Source of the DNA: Amycolatopsis tolypomycina
GTDB taxonomy: Bacteria; Actinomycetota; Actinomycetes; Mycobacteriales; Pseudonocardiaceae
Length of the DNA: 64,000 nt
Assembly (NCBI RefSeq): GCF_900105945.1
Contig: NZ_FNSO01000004.1
Coordinates: forward strand, 2,542,001 to 2,606,000
Direction: 5' to 3'
Below the pieces are notes generated by a model. It did not search any database. It was not told the origin of the DNA and saw nothing but the letters and a program-made list of their open reading frames with translations. Made by a program: the position numbers and the translations under genes. Shown here one piece after another: positions 41,205-52,000 of this stretch (the first letter of the stretch is position 1; each line of letters begins with the position of its first letter).

Positions 41205-44200
41205 TTGCCCCTCGTGCACGCTCTGTGGTCTCCGGGCCGAGGCCTGCTGCTCTGGGCGGAGCACGACCGGCGCCCGGCGGGCACGTCGAGCCGCTCGGCG
41301 CGGATCGCGCTCTCGCACCCGTTCGCCGTCTCCAGCGCTGACCTCACCGCGCTGCACCCCGGCAAGCCGACGTCGGTCACCTTGCTGCTGCCGTCGCGGG
41401 CGAACCGGCCGCTCGCCTCCACCGAACTGCGGGCCGGTGCCCGGCGACGAGGTCCGGCGCCGTCGCTGCGGGCGTGGTCCGTGCCGGCGCTGGTCGTCGA
41501 CGCCGCCGAGCTGGACGACCTCGACGACTCGGCCTCCTACGGCGCCTCCGTCACCCACCTGCGGGCCGTCGCGGGGCTGGCCGCGGAGCTCGTGGGCCGG
41601 GGGCGGGTGCTGCCGACGCTGCTGCGGCGGGGCGACGCGGCTGAGGCGCGGTGGCGCCCGGTGCTGCAGGGCGTGGACTTCGTCGCGTTCGACGCGCTGG
41701 TCGCGGCCATGCCGCCGGTCGGGCGGGCCGAGCAGATCGCGCCGCTCACCGGGGCGTCGCCGCGTGCGCTCGTCACCGATGCCCTGCACACCCTGGTCGA
41801 CGCCGCGGTCCGGGACCGGCTGGCGCGGGCCGAGCCGCCCGTCGACCTGCGTGGGGGCCCGGGTCCGGCCGGGGCGTGGCTGTCCGCGCTGCAGGGCGGC
41901 GATCCCCGCCTCGACCTGCCGCTGGCCGAACTCCGCGTGCTGGCCGACGCCGTCGCGAAGTGGGACGAGGTCGCCGACACCGACGTCGTCGACGGCCGGG
42001 CGTGCTTCCGGCTGGCCGAAGTCACCACCCTGCGGCAGCCGGCCGCCGACGACCCCGACGACCAGACCGGCGACGGCACCAAGTGGCAGCTGCAGTTCCT
42101 CCTGCGGGCCACCGCCGATCCGAGCCTGCTGCTGTCGGCCGGGCAGATCTGGGCGGGCGAGGCCAACGGCCTGGTCCGCGACCCGCGGGGGCTGTTCGTC
42201 GCCGAACTGGGCCGGGCCGCGCTGGTGGAACCGGTGCTGGCGCCGGCGTTGCGCCGGACGCAGCCGTCCGAGTACGACCTGACGGTCGAGGAAGCCGAAC
42301 ACTTCCTCACCTCCGGGGCGAAGCGGCTGCTCGACGCCGGGTTCGAAGTGCAGCTCCCGGCCACCTGGGACGGCCGGCGCCGGCTCGCGCTGCGGCTGTC
42401 GGTCCGCAGCACGCCGGCCGAGCAGGTCGTCGCCCGCACCCGGGTCGGCCGCGACGAGCTGGCCGGGTTCCGCTGGTCGATCGCGGTGGGCGACGACGAG
42501 CTCGGGGAAGAAGAGCTGGCGAAGCTCGTCGCGGCGAAGACCCCGCTGGTGCGCCTGCGGGGCCGGTGGATCAGCGTCGACGCCGAGCGGCTCCGCGCCG
42601 GGCTCGAGTTCCTGCGCCGGGACCCGGCCCGGCAGTCCCCGCACCCCACCGCGGCCGAGCTGCTGGAACTGGTCCACTCGGGAGTGGAAACGCCGCTGCC
42701 GGTCACCGACGTCCGCGCCGACGGCTGGGTCGGGGACATCCTGGCCGGGCGGGTCCAGCAGACGCTGCGGCCGGTCGAGCTGCCGCCGTCGTTCCGGGCC
42801 ACGCTGCGCCCCTACCAGCAGCGGGGCGTCTCCTGGCTGGCGTTCATGGCGGCACTGGGGCTCGGCGCCTGCCTCGCCGACGACATGGGTCTCGGCAAGA
42901 CCGTCCAGACACTGGCGCTCGAGGCCGTCGAACGGGCGGACGGCCGGCACCTTCCGACGCTGGTGCTGTGCCCGGTGTCGCTGGTCGGCATGTGGCAGCG
43001 GGAGGCGGCGAACTTCGCCCCGGGCCTGCGGGTCTCCGCCCACCACGGCGGTGCGCGCGGGCACGGCGACGCGCTCGCCGAGCGGGTGGCCGCGGCCGAC
43101 CTCGTCGTCACGACCTACGCCACCGCCACCCGCGACGCCGGCGAACTCGAAACCTTCACCTGGCGACGCCTGGTGCTCGACGAAGCGCACGCGATCAAGA
43201 ACGCCGACACCGCGACGGCCAAGGCGGTGCGCCGGTTCCCGGCCGGGCACCGGCTCGCGCTCACCGGCACCCCGGTGGAGAACCGGCTGGCGGACCTGTG
43301 GTCGGTGCTGGACCTCCTCAACCCGGGGCTGCTCGGCAGCCGGTTCGAGTTCCGGCAACGGTTCGCCGTCCCGATCGAGCGCCGCGGCGACACCGCCGCG
43401 GCCGCCGCGCTGCGCCGGCGCACCCGGCCGTACCTGCTGCGCCGGGTGAAGACCGATCCCGCGATCGTCCCCGAGCTGCCGGACAAGATCGAGATCCGGC
43501 AGGAGTACCGGCTCACCCGCGAACAGGGGACGCTCTACAGCGCGGTCGTCGAAGAGATGATGAAGAAGATCGAGGACAGCCAGGGCATCAAGCGCCGCGG
43601 CAACGTCCTCGCCGCGATCACGAAGCTCAAGCAGGTCTGCAACCACCCGGCGCACCTGCTGCACGACGGGTCCCCGCTCGGGGACCGCTCCGGCAAGGTC
43701 ACCCGCCTCGAAGAGGTCCTCGCGGAAATCCTGGCCTCGGGTGACCGGGCGCTGTGCTTCACGCAGTACACCGAGTTCGGCCACCTGCTCGTGCCGCACC
43801 TGGCCGACCGGCTCGGCACCGAAGTCGGCTTCCTGCACGGCGGCCTGGCCAAGGGCGCGCGGGACGCGATCGTGGACCGCTTCCAGTCCGGCGCCGGGCC
43901 GCGGATCCTGTTGCTGTCGCTCAAAGCCGGCGGTTCCGGGCTGACGCTGACCGCGGCGGGCCAGGTGCTGCACCTGGACCGCTGGTGGAACCCGGCCGTG
44001 GAGAACCAGGCCACCGACCGGGCGTTCCGGATCGGGCAGCGCCGGACCGTGCAGGTGCGGAAGTTCCTGTGCCCGGGCACCGTCGAAGACCACATCGACA
44101 CCCTGATCACGAAGAAGCGCGCGCTCGCGGGCATGGTGGTGGGCGAAGGCGAAAACTGGCTCACCGAGCTGTCCACGGACACCCTGCGCGAGGTGCTCAC

Positions 44201-44228
44201 CCTGGGGGAGGACGCGATCGATGACTGA
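41205..44228 (+). CDS. SNF2/Rad54-family helicase (HepA-like)
   Basis: The 1007-residue protein has a N-terminal non-helicase region typical of bacterial SNF2 proteins (about 1-500), then the helicase core: RPYQQRGVSWLAFM, DDMGLGKTVQTLAL (motif I), VTTYATATRD, RLVLDEAHAIKN (motif II), ALTGTPVENRLADLWSVLD (III), FTQYTEFGHLL, LLSLKAGGSGLTLTAA (V) and DRWWNPAVENQATDRAFRIGQ (VI). It is a double-stranded-DNA translocase that remodels DNA-protein complexes. The TTG start follows GGAGGAAG. A SWIM-finger gene overlaps its end by 8 bp; the two are a conserved actinobacterial pair. Confidence 0.93.
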   Translation: MPLVHALWSPGRGLLLWAEHDRRPAGTSSRSARIALSHPFAVSSADLTALHPGKPTSVTLLLPSRANRPLASTELRAGARRRGPAPSLRAWSVPALVVDAAELDDLDDSASYGASVTHLRAVAGLAAELVGRGRVLPTLLRRGDAAEARWRPVLQGVDFVAFDALVAAMPPVGRAEQIAPLTGASPRALVTDALHTLVDAAVRDRLARAEPPVDLRGGPGPAGAWLSALQGGDPRLDLPLAELRVLADAVAKWDEVADTDVVDGRACFRLAEVTTLRQPAADDPDDQTGDGTKWQLQFLLRATADPSLLLSAGQIWAGEANGLVRDPRGLFVAELGRAALVEPVLAPALRRTQPSEYDLTVEEAEHFLTSGAKRLLDAGFEVQLPATWDGRRRLALRLSVRSTPAEQVVARTRVGRDELAGFRWSIAVGDDELGEEELAKLVAAKTPLVRLRGRWISVDAERLRAGLEFLRRDPARQSPHPTAAELLELVHSGVETPLPVTDVRADGWVGDILAGRVQQTLRPVELPPSFRATLRPYQQRGVSWLAFMAALGLGACLADDMGLGKTVQTLALEAVERADGRHLPTLVLCPVSLVGMWQREAANFAPGLRVSAHHGGARGHGDALAERVAAADLVVTTYATATRDAGELETFTWRRLVLDEAHAIKNADTATAKAVRRFPAGHRLALTGTPVENRLADLWSVLDLLNPGLLGSRFEFRQRFAVPIERRGDTAAAAALRRRTRPYLLRRVKTDPAIVPELPDKIEIRQEYRLTREQGTLYSAVVEEMMKKIEDSQGIKRRGNVLAAITKLKQVCNHPAHLLHDGSPLGDRSGKVTRLEEVLAEILASGDRALCFTQYTEFGHLLVPHLADRLGTEVGFLHGGLAKGARDAIVDRFQSGAGPRILLLSLKAGGSGLTLTAAGQVLHLDRWWNPAVENQATDRAFRIGQRRTVQVRKFLCPGTVEDHIDTLITKKRALAGMVVGEGENWLTELSTDTLREVLTLGEDAIDD

Positions 44229-44940
44229 GCCACTCCCGTGGTGGGCGACCCGGTTCGTCCGCGCGCTGACGGCGATCGGCGTCCTGCTGCCCGCGCCGGG
44301 CCAGGGGCGCGTCACGTCGCTGGCGGTCGGCGCCGGGCGGGTCGACGCCGAGGTCCGGGACGGCCGGCCGCACCAGGTGCGGATCGGGCTGACGGCGTTC
44401 GGGAAAGCGGACTGGGCGGCGATCACCCACGCCGTCGCCGCGAAGGCGTCGCTCACCGTGCAGCTGCTCGGCGGCGAGCTGCCCCGCGACGTCGAGCAGG
44501 TCTGCCAAGCGGTCCGGCTGCCCCTGTTCCCGTCGTCGGCGCGGGAGGTGTCCCTGGACTGCACCTGCCCGGCCGCCGAAGTGCCGTGCGGCCACCTGAA
44601 CGCGGTGTTCTCCGCGCTCGTGGCGCGGGTCGCGGAGGATCCGTTCACCGTCCTCGCGCTGCGCGGCCGCACCCGGGAAGCGCTGCTCGAGGACTTGAAG
44701 AACCGGCTCATCGCCGCCGAGCCGCTCGATCCGGGCGACGGGTCCCCGGCCCTGACCGACGTCATGGCCGGCTACTTCGACGGCGTCCCGGCCCCGGGCC
44801 TGGGCGGTGCGGCGCCGCTGCACGCGCCGCGGACGGCGTCCGACGCGCTCCTCGACCAGGCACCGCCGTTCGCGATCACGGTGGGTGGCGAAGACGTCAC
44901 CGACCTGCTCCGGCCGGTCTACCGGGCCCTCACCGGCTGA
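44221..44940 (+). CDS. SWIM zinc-finger protein, partner of SNF2 helicase
   Basis: The 239-residue protein carries a SWIM motif, LDCTCPAAEVPCGHLNAVF (Cys-x-Cys ... Cys-x-His), about residues 115-135, and a conserved N-terminal WWATRFVRAL. SWIM domains bind nucleic acid or proteins and occur next to SNF2 helicases. Translational coupling by the 8-bp overlap suggests they form one complex, perhaps in DNA repair or recombination. Confidence 0.88.
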   Translation: MTEPLPWWATRFVRALTAIGVLLPAPGQGRVTSLAVGAGRVDAEVRDGRPHQVRIGLTAFGKADWAAITHAVAAKASLTVQLLGGELPRDVEQVCQAVRLPLFPSSAREVSLDCTCPAAEVPCGHLNAVFSALVARVAEDPFTVLALRGRTREALLEDLKNRLIAAEPLDPGDGSPALTDVMAGYFDGVPAPGLGGAAPLHAPRTASDALLDQAPPFAITVGGEDVTDLLRPVYRALTG

Positions 44941-45055
44941 CTTCGGCCCCCTTCGAGTGGTGCCTCACCCACACGTGGGAGGTTCCGTAACGACGTGGCG
45001 ACGCGCCGCGACTTGCCCCCCGGCGCGGCCATTCGGCCCAGGAGGGGAGGCGTGG

Positions 45056-45733
45056 ATGTTCACGGACGGCTCTGACCTGCGGCTGGTCGAAGAGGCCGGG
45101 CGGGGCCCCGGCCGGAGTGTGCTGGCCGGCGCGTTCGCGCTGCTGGAGGCACTCGCCGACGCGAAGGCCGAGCTCGGGCTCACCGAGGCCGCCCGCCGGG
45201 CGGGGCTGCCCAAGTCCACCGCGCACCGGCTGCTGGAGCAGCTGTGCGGGATGGGCGCGGCCGAGCACCGCATCCGCGGCTACGGCGTCGGGCCGATGTT
45301 CGGCAGGCTGTGCGACGGCCGCGACCGCGGCCACGAGTGGATCCGCGCCGCCGCCGGACGGCCCGCGGTCCGGCTGGCCAAGCTCTCGCGCACCGACGTC
45401 GTGGTGTGCGTGCTGTCCGCCTCCGAGGTCCTGGTGGTGGCGACGTTCGCCGGCCACTCGGCCCGGCTGCCGGTGGTCCGCCCGGGCACGGTCCTGCCGC
45501 CCCCGACCCCGTTCGCCACGGTCCTGCTCGGCGGGTGCGGCACCGGAGCCGCCCCGGAGGTGGCCGGCCGCAGCTGTGCCGCGGCCCCGATCCACGCCCC
45601 GGACGGCCGCGTCGTCGCGGCAATGGGCGTGCTGAGCCCCTCACCGGAGGAGCTACCCCGGCTGCAGCCACTGGTGACGACGGCCGCGGCCGAGGCCGGC
45701 CGCGAGCTGGCGGAACCGCTCCGCCTGCGCTGA
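45056..45733 (+). CDS. IclR-family transcriptional regulator
   Basis: The 225-residue protein has an N-terminal winged HTH (VLAGAFALLEALADAKAELGLTEAARRAGLPKSTAHRLLEQLCGMG) and a shortened C-terminal effector domain (LVVATFAGHSARLPVVRPGTVLPPPTPFATVLLGG). It is about 25 residues shorter than usual. AGGAGGGGAGG precedes the ATG. Target unknown; the adjacent giant secreted protein gene is a candidate. Confidence 0.85.
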   Translation: MFTDGSDLRLVEEAGRGPGRSVLAGAFALLEALADAKAELGLTEAARRAGLPKSTAHRLLEQLCGMGAAEHRIRGYGVGPMFGRLCDGRDRGHEWIRAAAGRPAVRLAKLSRTDVVVCVLSASEVLVVATFAGHSARLPVVRPGTVLPPPTPFATVLLGGCGTGAAPEVAGRSCAAAPIHAPDGRVVAAMGVLSPSPEELPRLQPLVTTAAAEAGRELAEPLRLR

Positions 45734-45750
45734 GCCGAGCGGCAAGCGCC

Positions 45751-45920
45751 CCAATGTGGCGTTGGGTGCGTTGGGCGTACCCAATGTGGCGTTGGGTGCG
45801 TTGGGCGTACCCAATGTGGCGTTGGGTGCGTTGGGCGTACCCAATGTGGCGTTGGGTGCGTTGGGCGCACCCAATGTGGCGTTGGGTGCGTTGGATGCAC
45901 CCAATGTGGCGTTGGGCGCT
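45751..45920. repeat. Tandem repeat of a 30-bp unit
   Basis: Five full copies and one partial copy of a 30-bp unit (ccaatgtggcgttgggtgcg + ttgggcgtac) run head-to-tail. The first three are identical; copies 4 and 5 have changes only near their ends. All frames are open through it, giving spurious peptides. It lies between the IclR gene and the secreted giant. Minisatellites of this flavour are, to my recollection, typical of Amycolatopsis intergenic DNA. Confidence 0.9.
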
Positions 45921-46057
45921 CGGGGCCAGGGCGGCGAGGGCGCGGCGGTGGGTTCCGCTGAGCGGACCCGGGCCTTCCGGAAGATCCGTCCCCTTTGTCA
46001 GTCTCGCCCGGTGAGCGGCGCCGGTGTTCCGTGCGCCCGCGACAGTGGAGGTTGACC

Positions 46058-49000
46058 ATGGGCTCCAGAAGGTGGCTCGGACTGACCACGGCGTTCGCGC
46101 TCTCGCTCGGCGGCGTCGTCGTCACCGCCGCTCCGGCGCGGGCGGCCGATCCCGGTGTCACCACCCTGGTGAACGCCCTCGCCGCCCCCGCGAACAGCTT
46201 CGCGGCCTGGTCGAAGGGACTCGGCACGCTCGGCCAGCTCGCCAAGGCGCTGCCCGCCGTCCAGACCAGCCCCGGTGCCGCGCTCGGGTTCGACACCCTG
46301 GCGCAGGAAGCCTTCCACGCCGGCACCAAGAAACTCGCCGACGCCGTCGACGACGCCGATCTCGACATCGACCAGCCGATCAGCCTCTCCGCCGACCGTG
46401 CCGGGACATTGAAAACCACGCTGACGTCCGTCGGCGAGGACAAGCGGCTCGACGTCACCCTCACCGTCTCGCGCGTGCTGCAGGACCAGGCGCTGAGCGT
46501 CCCGCTGCCGATCGGCGGCGGCACCAATGCCCCGCAGTCGGCGTTCTCCTCCACCGGCGGCGTGCGGCTCACCGTGAGCACCGCGCTGAAACTGAGCCTG
46601 GTCTGGGACAAGGCCCACGACAAGGCCTACTTCGTCAACGACGGGACGACCCCGTCGCTGACCGTCGACGCCGAGGCGAACATCCAAGACGTCAACGCGG
46701 TCAAGGCCGCCGTCGGCATCCTCGGCGTGAAGCTCGCCGGCGATTCCTCTTTGGACCTCAAGGCGCACTTCGCGGCCACGGTCAACGATCCGGACAACGA
46801 CGGGAAGCTCGCGTTCACCAACTTCGACGGCACCGCCGGCGAACTCGCGCAGAACGGTTCGCTGGCCGGCCTGGTCAGCTTCGGCTTCGCGAGCCCCGCC
46901 GGGTCGCTGACCGGCTCGCTGCACCTCGCCGCCGCGCCGGCGAGCTCGTTCTCGCTCGACCTGCCCGCGGTGGACGCCAAGATCGGCATCCAGTGGCCCG
47001 ACCTCGCCACCGGCACCCCGCAGATCGTCCCGCAGGGCATCGAGACGGTCGGCCCGTTCCTCAACATTACCCCGCGCGACCTGGCCACCGGCCTGGCCCA
47101 GCTGGCCACGACGCTGACCTCGATCCAGCGCGCGAAGTGGGGCGACGCGGCCAACCCGGTCGGCAACCTCGACCTGCCGTTCCTCAAGGGCACCCTCGCC
47201 GACGCGATCCAGCTCAACGAGTCGATCAAGAAGTTCCTGCAGGACAACACCAAGACCGCCGCGGACCCGGCGCAGGCCGGCGAACCGCTGTTCGTGTCCC
47301 TGCAGGAAATGCTCGACAAGCTCAACACCGCGGCGAACCTCCCCGGTGGCGGCAAGATCGGCGTCTCCGACGTCCACCTCCCGCCGGGCACGACCAAGCT
47401 CGACTTCAAGATCACGGTCTCCCGAAAGGCACCCACTACGGCCGTCGACCTCAACGCGGCCGCGGCGGCGGCGTCCGGCCCGGCGGGCAGCCCGGGCAAG
47501 ACGTCCTACACCCAGACCACGCTCAAGGACGAGAACCAGAAGTGGAAGCCGGGGGAGTTCGCCGGCCGCCACGTCGTCGCCGGCGCCGCCGGGGCGACCG
47601 TCGAGAACAACAACGAGAACACCCTGTTCCTGCAGGCACCCGGCTGGACACCGGTGATCCCGGTCGCGAACGCGCCCTACACGATCTCCGGCATGCAGGG
47701 TGACGTCGGTGTCGTCCAGCTCGGCAACGACCTCAAGACCGGCGGCCGCGGCGTGGGCGAAGCCAACGCCGTCAACGCCACCGCGAAGGTGAAGCCGTCC
47801 TACGACGCCGCCGTCACGCTGGTGCTCGACCTGCAGAACCCGACCGTGCACACTCCGCCGATCGAGCAGAAGAACCCGGACGGCAGCACGATCCTCGTCG
47901 GCGCGACGCCGACCGGGCCGGACCGGGTGCTGCTGCGCACCTCCGGCGGCCCCTCGCTGTTCACCGCGGACTTCCCGATGGACGCCGACGTCGACCTCTT
48001 CGCCAACGCCGGCTTCCTCCAGGTCGAGCTCAAGGGCGCGGCCCACGTCTGCCACCCGGACGCGGGCGCCGACTGCGCCGGCACGCCCGACGCCGACGAC
48101 CACATGCTCCAGGTGGAGCTCAAGGACCAGGGCGACCTGACCTTCGGCGCGGTCGTGGACAAGCTGCTGCACGACCCGGGCGCGCTGCTCGACTTCCAGG
48201 TCGCCGTCCGCGGCGCCGGCGGCGTCGACGCGAGCGCGCCGGGCACCGGTGACTTCTTCAAGGGCGCCACCGCGCACGCCGGGTTCACCTGGAACGACCT
48301 CACCAAGCTCACCGGCTCCGACGGCCCGCAGTTCAGCACGAGCGACCTCTCGGAGCTGGCGAACTTCGACTTCGACCCGGCCAACCCGAAGGCGCTGTTC
48401 TCGATCATCCTCAAGACGCTGCAGACGCTCAACTCCTCGATCAGCGACGCCTCCCCGGCCGGGGCCGCGGTGTTCGGCACGAAGATCCCGCTGGTCGGCC
48501 GCTCGCTGCGCGACCTGCTGCGGGCCGACGAATCCGGCTCCGGCCCGAAGGTGACGTACGGCGGGAACACCGTGAAGGACACCGCACGCAGTGTCGAGAA
48601 GGGCAACGCGTTCCCGCAGACGCTCATCGGCCGCACCGTCGTCGCCGGGACCCAGGTCGGCATCGTCGGCAGCGTCAGCGCGGACACCCTCACCCTGGCC
48701 GGGCCGTGGGCCAGCCAGCCGTCGCCGTCGACGGCGTACGTGATCCGGTCCGAACTGGACGACGTCATCTCGATGCTGGAAGCCGCGCCGTCGGACAACC
48801 TGCAGCGGCTCGTCCAGACGATCAACGAGCGCTTCAAGGGCAGCGTGCCCATCCAGTTCGAATACGCCGACCTCGCCGGGACGCCGTCGCTCATCATCCG
48901 GCTGGACTGGAAACGCAGCTACCACACCAGCACGCCGGTGCAGTTCGACTTCAGCCTGCCCGCGGGCAACCAGCGCGTCGCCGGCGTGCAGGGCGACGGC

Positions 49001-52000
49001 TCGGTGTCGCTCGGGGTCGGCGGCGAGGTCAAGATGGGCCTGGTCGTGCCGCTGGCGCCCGGGCCCGGCCCGGCCGACGCGAACGCGCTGCGCATCCTGG
49101 ACGACTCCAAGATCGGCGTGAAGCTCGACGCCACCGTGGAGAACACCACCATCGCCACCACCCTCGGCCCGCTGACCGTCTCGCTCGGCAACCCGAAGTC
49201 GGCGGACAAGGCGACCGCGAAGGCCTCCTACTCGCTCGACCTGGCCAAGAGCGGCGGCACCGGCGCGCCGGTGACGTTCGCCGAGTTCGCCGGCGCCGTC
49301 GGGCCGTCGGTCAACGCCGCGAGCACGGCGGTGAACTGCGGCCTCGACGGCAGCACACCACTGGCCCTGTGCGCCAAGTTGCCGCTGTACATCAGCGAAG
49401 ACGGTGGCGCGACCTACACCAAGGTGATCACCGACGAGACCAAGGCGAACGACTTCGCGCTGCGCCTGCCCAAGTCGACGACACCCGACGACTACTTCAA
49501 CCTCGGCGGCGCGGCCATCGACGGCCACCCGCGGCTGGAGACCCCGGATCCGACGCTGCTGGGCCAGGAGCTGGCCAAGCGGCTGATCGACTTCGGCAGG
49601 CTCGACGGCCTCGACAGCTACCTGAACATGGTCGAGCAGGCCCTCACCACGGCCAGCTTCGGCGGCAAGCTGCCGCTGCTCGGCGACGACCTCCAGCAGG
49701 GCGCCGACTTCATCGGCAAGCTGCGCACGGCGATCCACACCGCACTGGACCAGCTGCCCGCCGACGGCCACTTCACCGACATGGCCGCCGTGCGCGGCTG
49801 GGTGAACGACCAGCTCGGCGCGAAGCTCGCCGCCGCGGGCCTCAACCCGGACACCGTCACCGTCGACACCCTGTGCAAGACGCGCCTGGGCACGGTCGGC
49901 GTCCCGACGGTCAAGCTGCACGAAGGCGCCACGGCGGCCGACAAGACCTACCGGTACGTCGTCGCCTCGTACGCCACGATCAACGGGGAGAAGAAGCAGG
50001 CCAAGGCGAGCGATCCGGGCTCGATCACGAACGGCCCGGCCACACTGTCCACAACGGACTCCCTCGACATCGACTGGGAGCCGGTCGACAGCGCTTCGGG
50101 CTACATGGTGTTCCGCGAAGAGGGCGGCGTCTTCAAGCTCATCGCCGACGTCACCGACACCCAGGCCACCGACACCGGCGCCGCGGCCATCGGCGGAGCC
50201 CCGGAGAACCCGGCCGAGAACCCGCAGCCGCACGATTGCGCGTATAACGACCTCGACGCCGTGACGATCAGCCTGAACGTCAGCCAGGGCGACTTCAGCG
50301 GCGACCTGCTCAACTGCGCCGGGCTGCCGGCCGGCCACGAGTGCCTGAAGAAGTCCGTGCCGCTGGACCTGGGCATCCCCGGGTTCTCCCTCAAGGGCGA
50401 CGGCGGCGCGGGCCCCGAGGTCCAGCTCGGCTGGCGGCTGCACCTGGCCATGGGCATCAGCCGCAGCGAAGGGTTCTTCGTCACCACGAAGGACTCCGCG
50501 CAACCGGAGTTCGCGGTCGGGCTGAACGTCACCCTGCCGCAGAAGATCAACGCCCAGCTGGCGTTCATCAACATCACCGCGGAGAACTGCACCAAGCAGT
50601 CCAGCGCCGACGACTGCAACGCCGCGGCCGCGCCCCCGGCGAACGCCGTCCTGCCGCTGTTCGGCGGCGCGTTCAAGATCGACCTGATCGCCCCGGACGA
50701 CCCGACCAACGGCCGGCTGCACCTGACCGACCTGCAGAACGCCGGGCTGGACCGGCTCGCCGACGTCAAGCTGCACGCGAGCGCGGACATCAACTGGCTG
50801 CTCAAGGCGCGCCCCGGTGACGACGCCGGGTTCCCGGGCATCCAGGCGAACTTCCGCCTGCACTGGGCGTGGAACAACGTCAAGCCGGGCACCAACTCGG
50901 CCGACAACAACGGCAACAGCCCGCTGACGCTGGCCTTCGACAAGGTCGCCATCGACAGCGGCGAGATCTTCGAGAAGATCCTCAGCCCGATCGTCAACAA
51001 GATCAAGCAGGTGACCGGCCCGCTCGACCCGGTGATCAAGACGCTGTACGCGCCGATCCCGGTGCTGTCGGACCTGTCGCACCTGGCCGGCGGCGGCGAC
51101 GTCACGCTCGTCTCGCTCGGCAAGGCGTTCAGCACGATCGCCGGTGGCCCCGACCTGAAGTTCGTCGACACGATCGCCGGGATCATCACCTTCATCAACA
51201 ACTTCCCGACGTGCACCACCAGCTGCCTGATCCCGCTCGGCTCGTTCGAGCTGGGCGGTCAGAAGGCACTTGACACGACCGCGACACCCGACAACACGGA
51301 AAGCCTCATCAGCAGCAAGAAGGACGCCGGCGGCGGCACCACGTTCGCGCCGCTGCTCGACACCATCAACGGCAAGAACTCCAACACGAACTCGGTCAAC
51401 CCGATGACCACCCAGGCGTCGGCGGCCGGCTTCAGCTTCCCGGTGTTCGAGAAGCCGGCGTCGCTGTTCAACCTGCTCCTCGGCGGTGACGTCGACCTGG
51501 TCAAGTTCGACTCCGGGCCGCTGCGCCTCGGCTTCGACTGGCGCCAGCAGTTCGGGCCGGTGTACGCGCCGCCGCCGGTCGTGATCACCCTGCACGGCTC
51601 GGCGTCGGTGACGCTGCGGATCGTCGCGGGCTTCGACACCTACGGCATCCGCAAGGCGTTCGAGGCGGCCCGCGCGGGCACCCTCGACCTCGGCACCGTG
51701 GGCAACGCCTTCCTGCAGAGCTTGTTCTTCTACACCACGGAAAACGGCAAGCCGATCCCGGTCGTGACCTTCACAGGTGAGATCGCGGCCGGGGCCGCGG
51801 TCACGGCGGTGATCATCACGGTCGGCATCGAGGGCGGGCTCGGGCTCACGGTTTCTTTCCTGTGGAACGACCCCAACCACGACGGGAAGTTCCGGATCAC
51901 CGAATTCCTGCAAACCGCACTGAACAACCCGATATGCCTGTTCACGGTGTCCGGGCGGCTTTACGTCTTCCTCAAGCTGTACGTGACGGTCGGGTTCGGC

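Noticed and set aside
40416..44765. A 1449-residue minus-strand open frame opposite the SNF2 helicase
   Set aside because: The plus strand has all SNF2 motifs in order; the antisense frame is low-complexity and spans several unrelated plus-strand genes.
45751..45920. CRISPR array or repeat-protein gene (peptides such as MWRWVRWAYP repeats)
   Set aside because: The repeats abut without spacers, so it is no CRISPR, and all frames are open because the unit length is a multiple of three. No ribosome site or coding signal.
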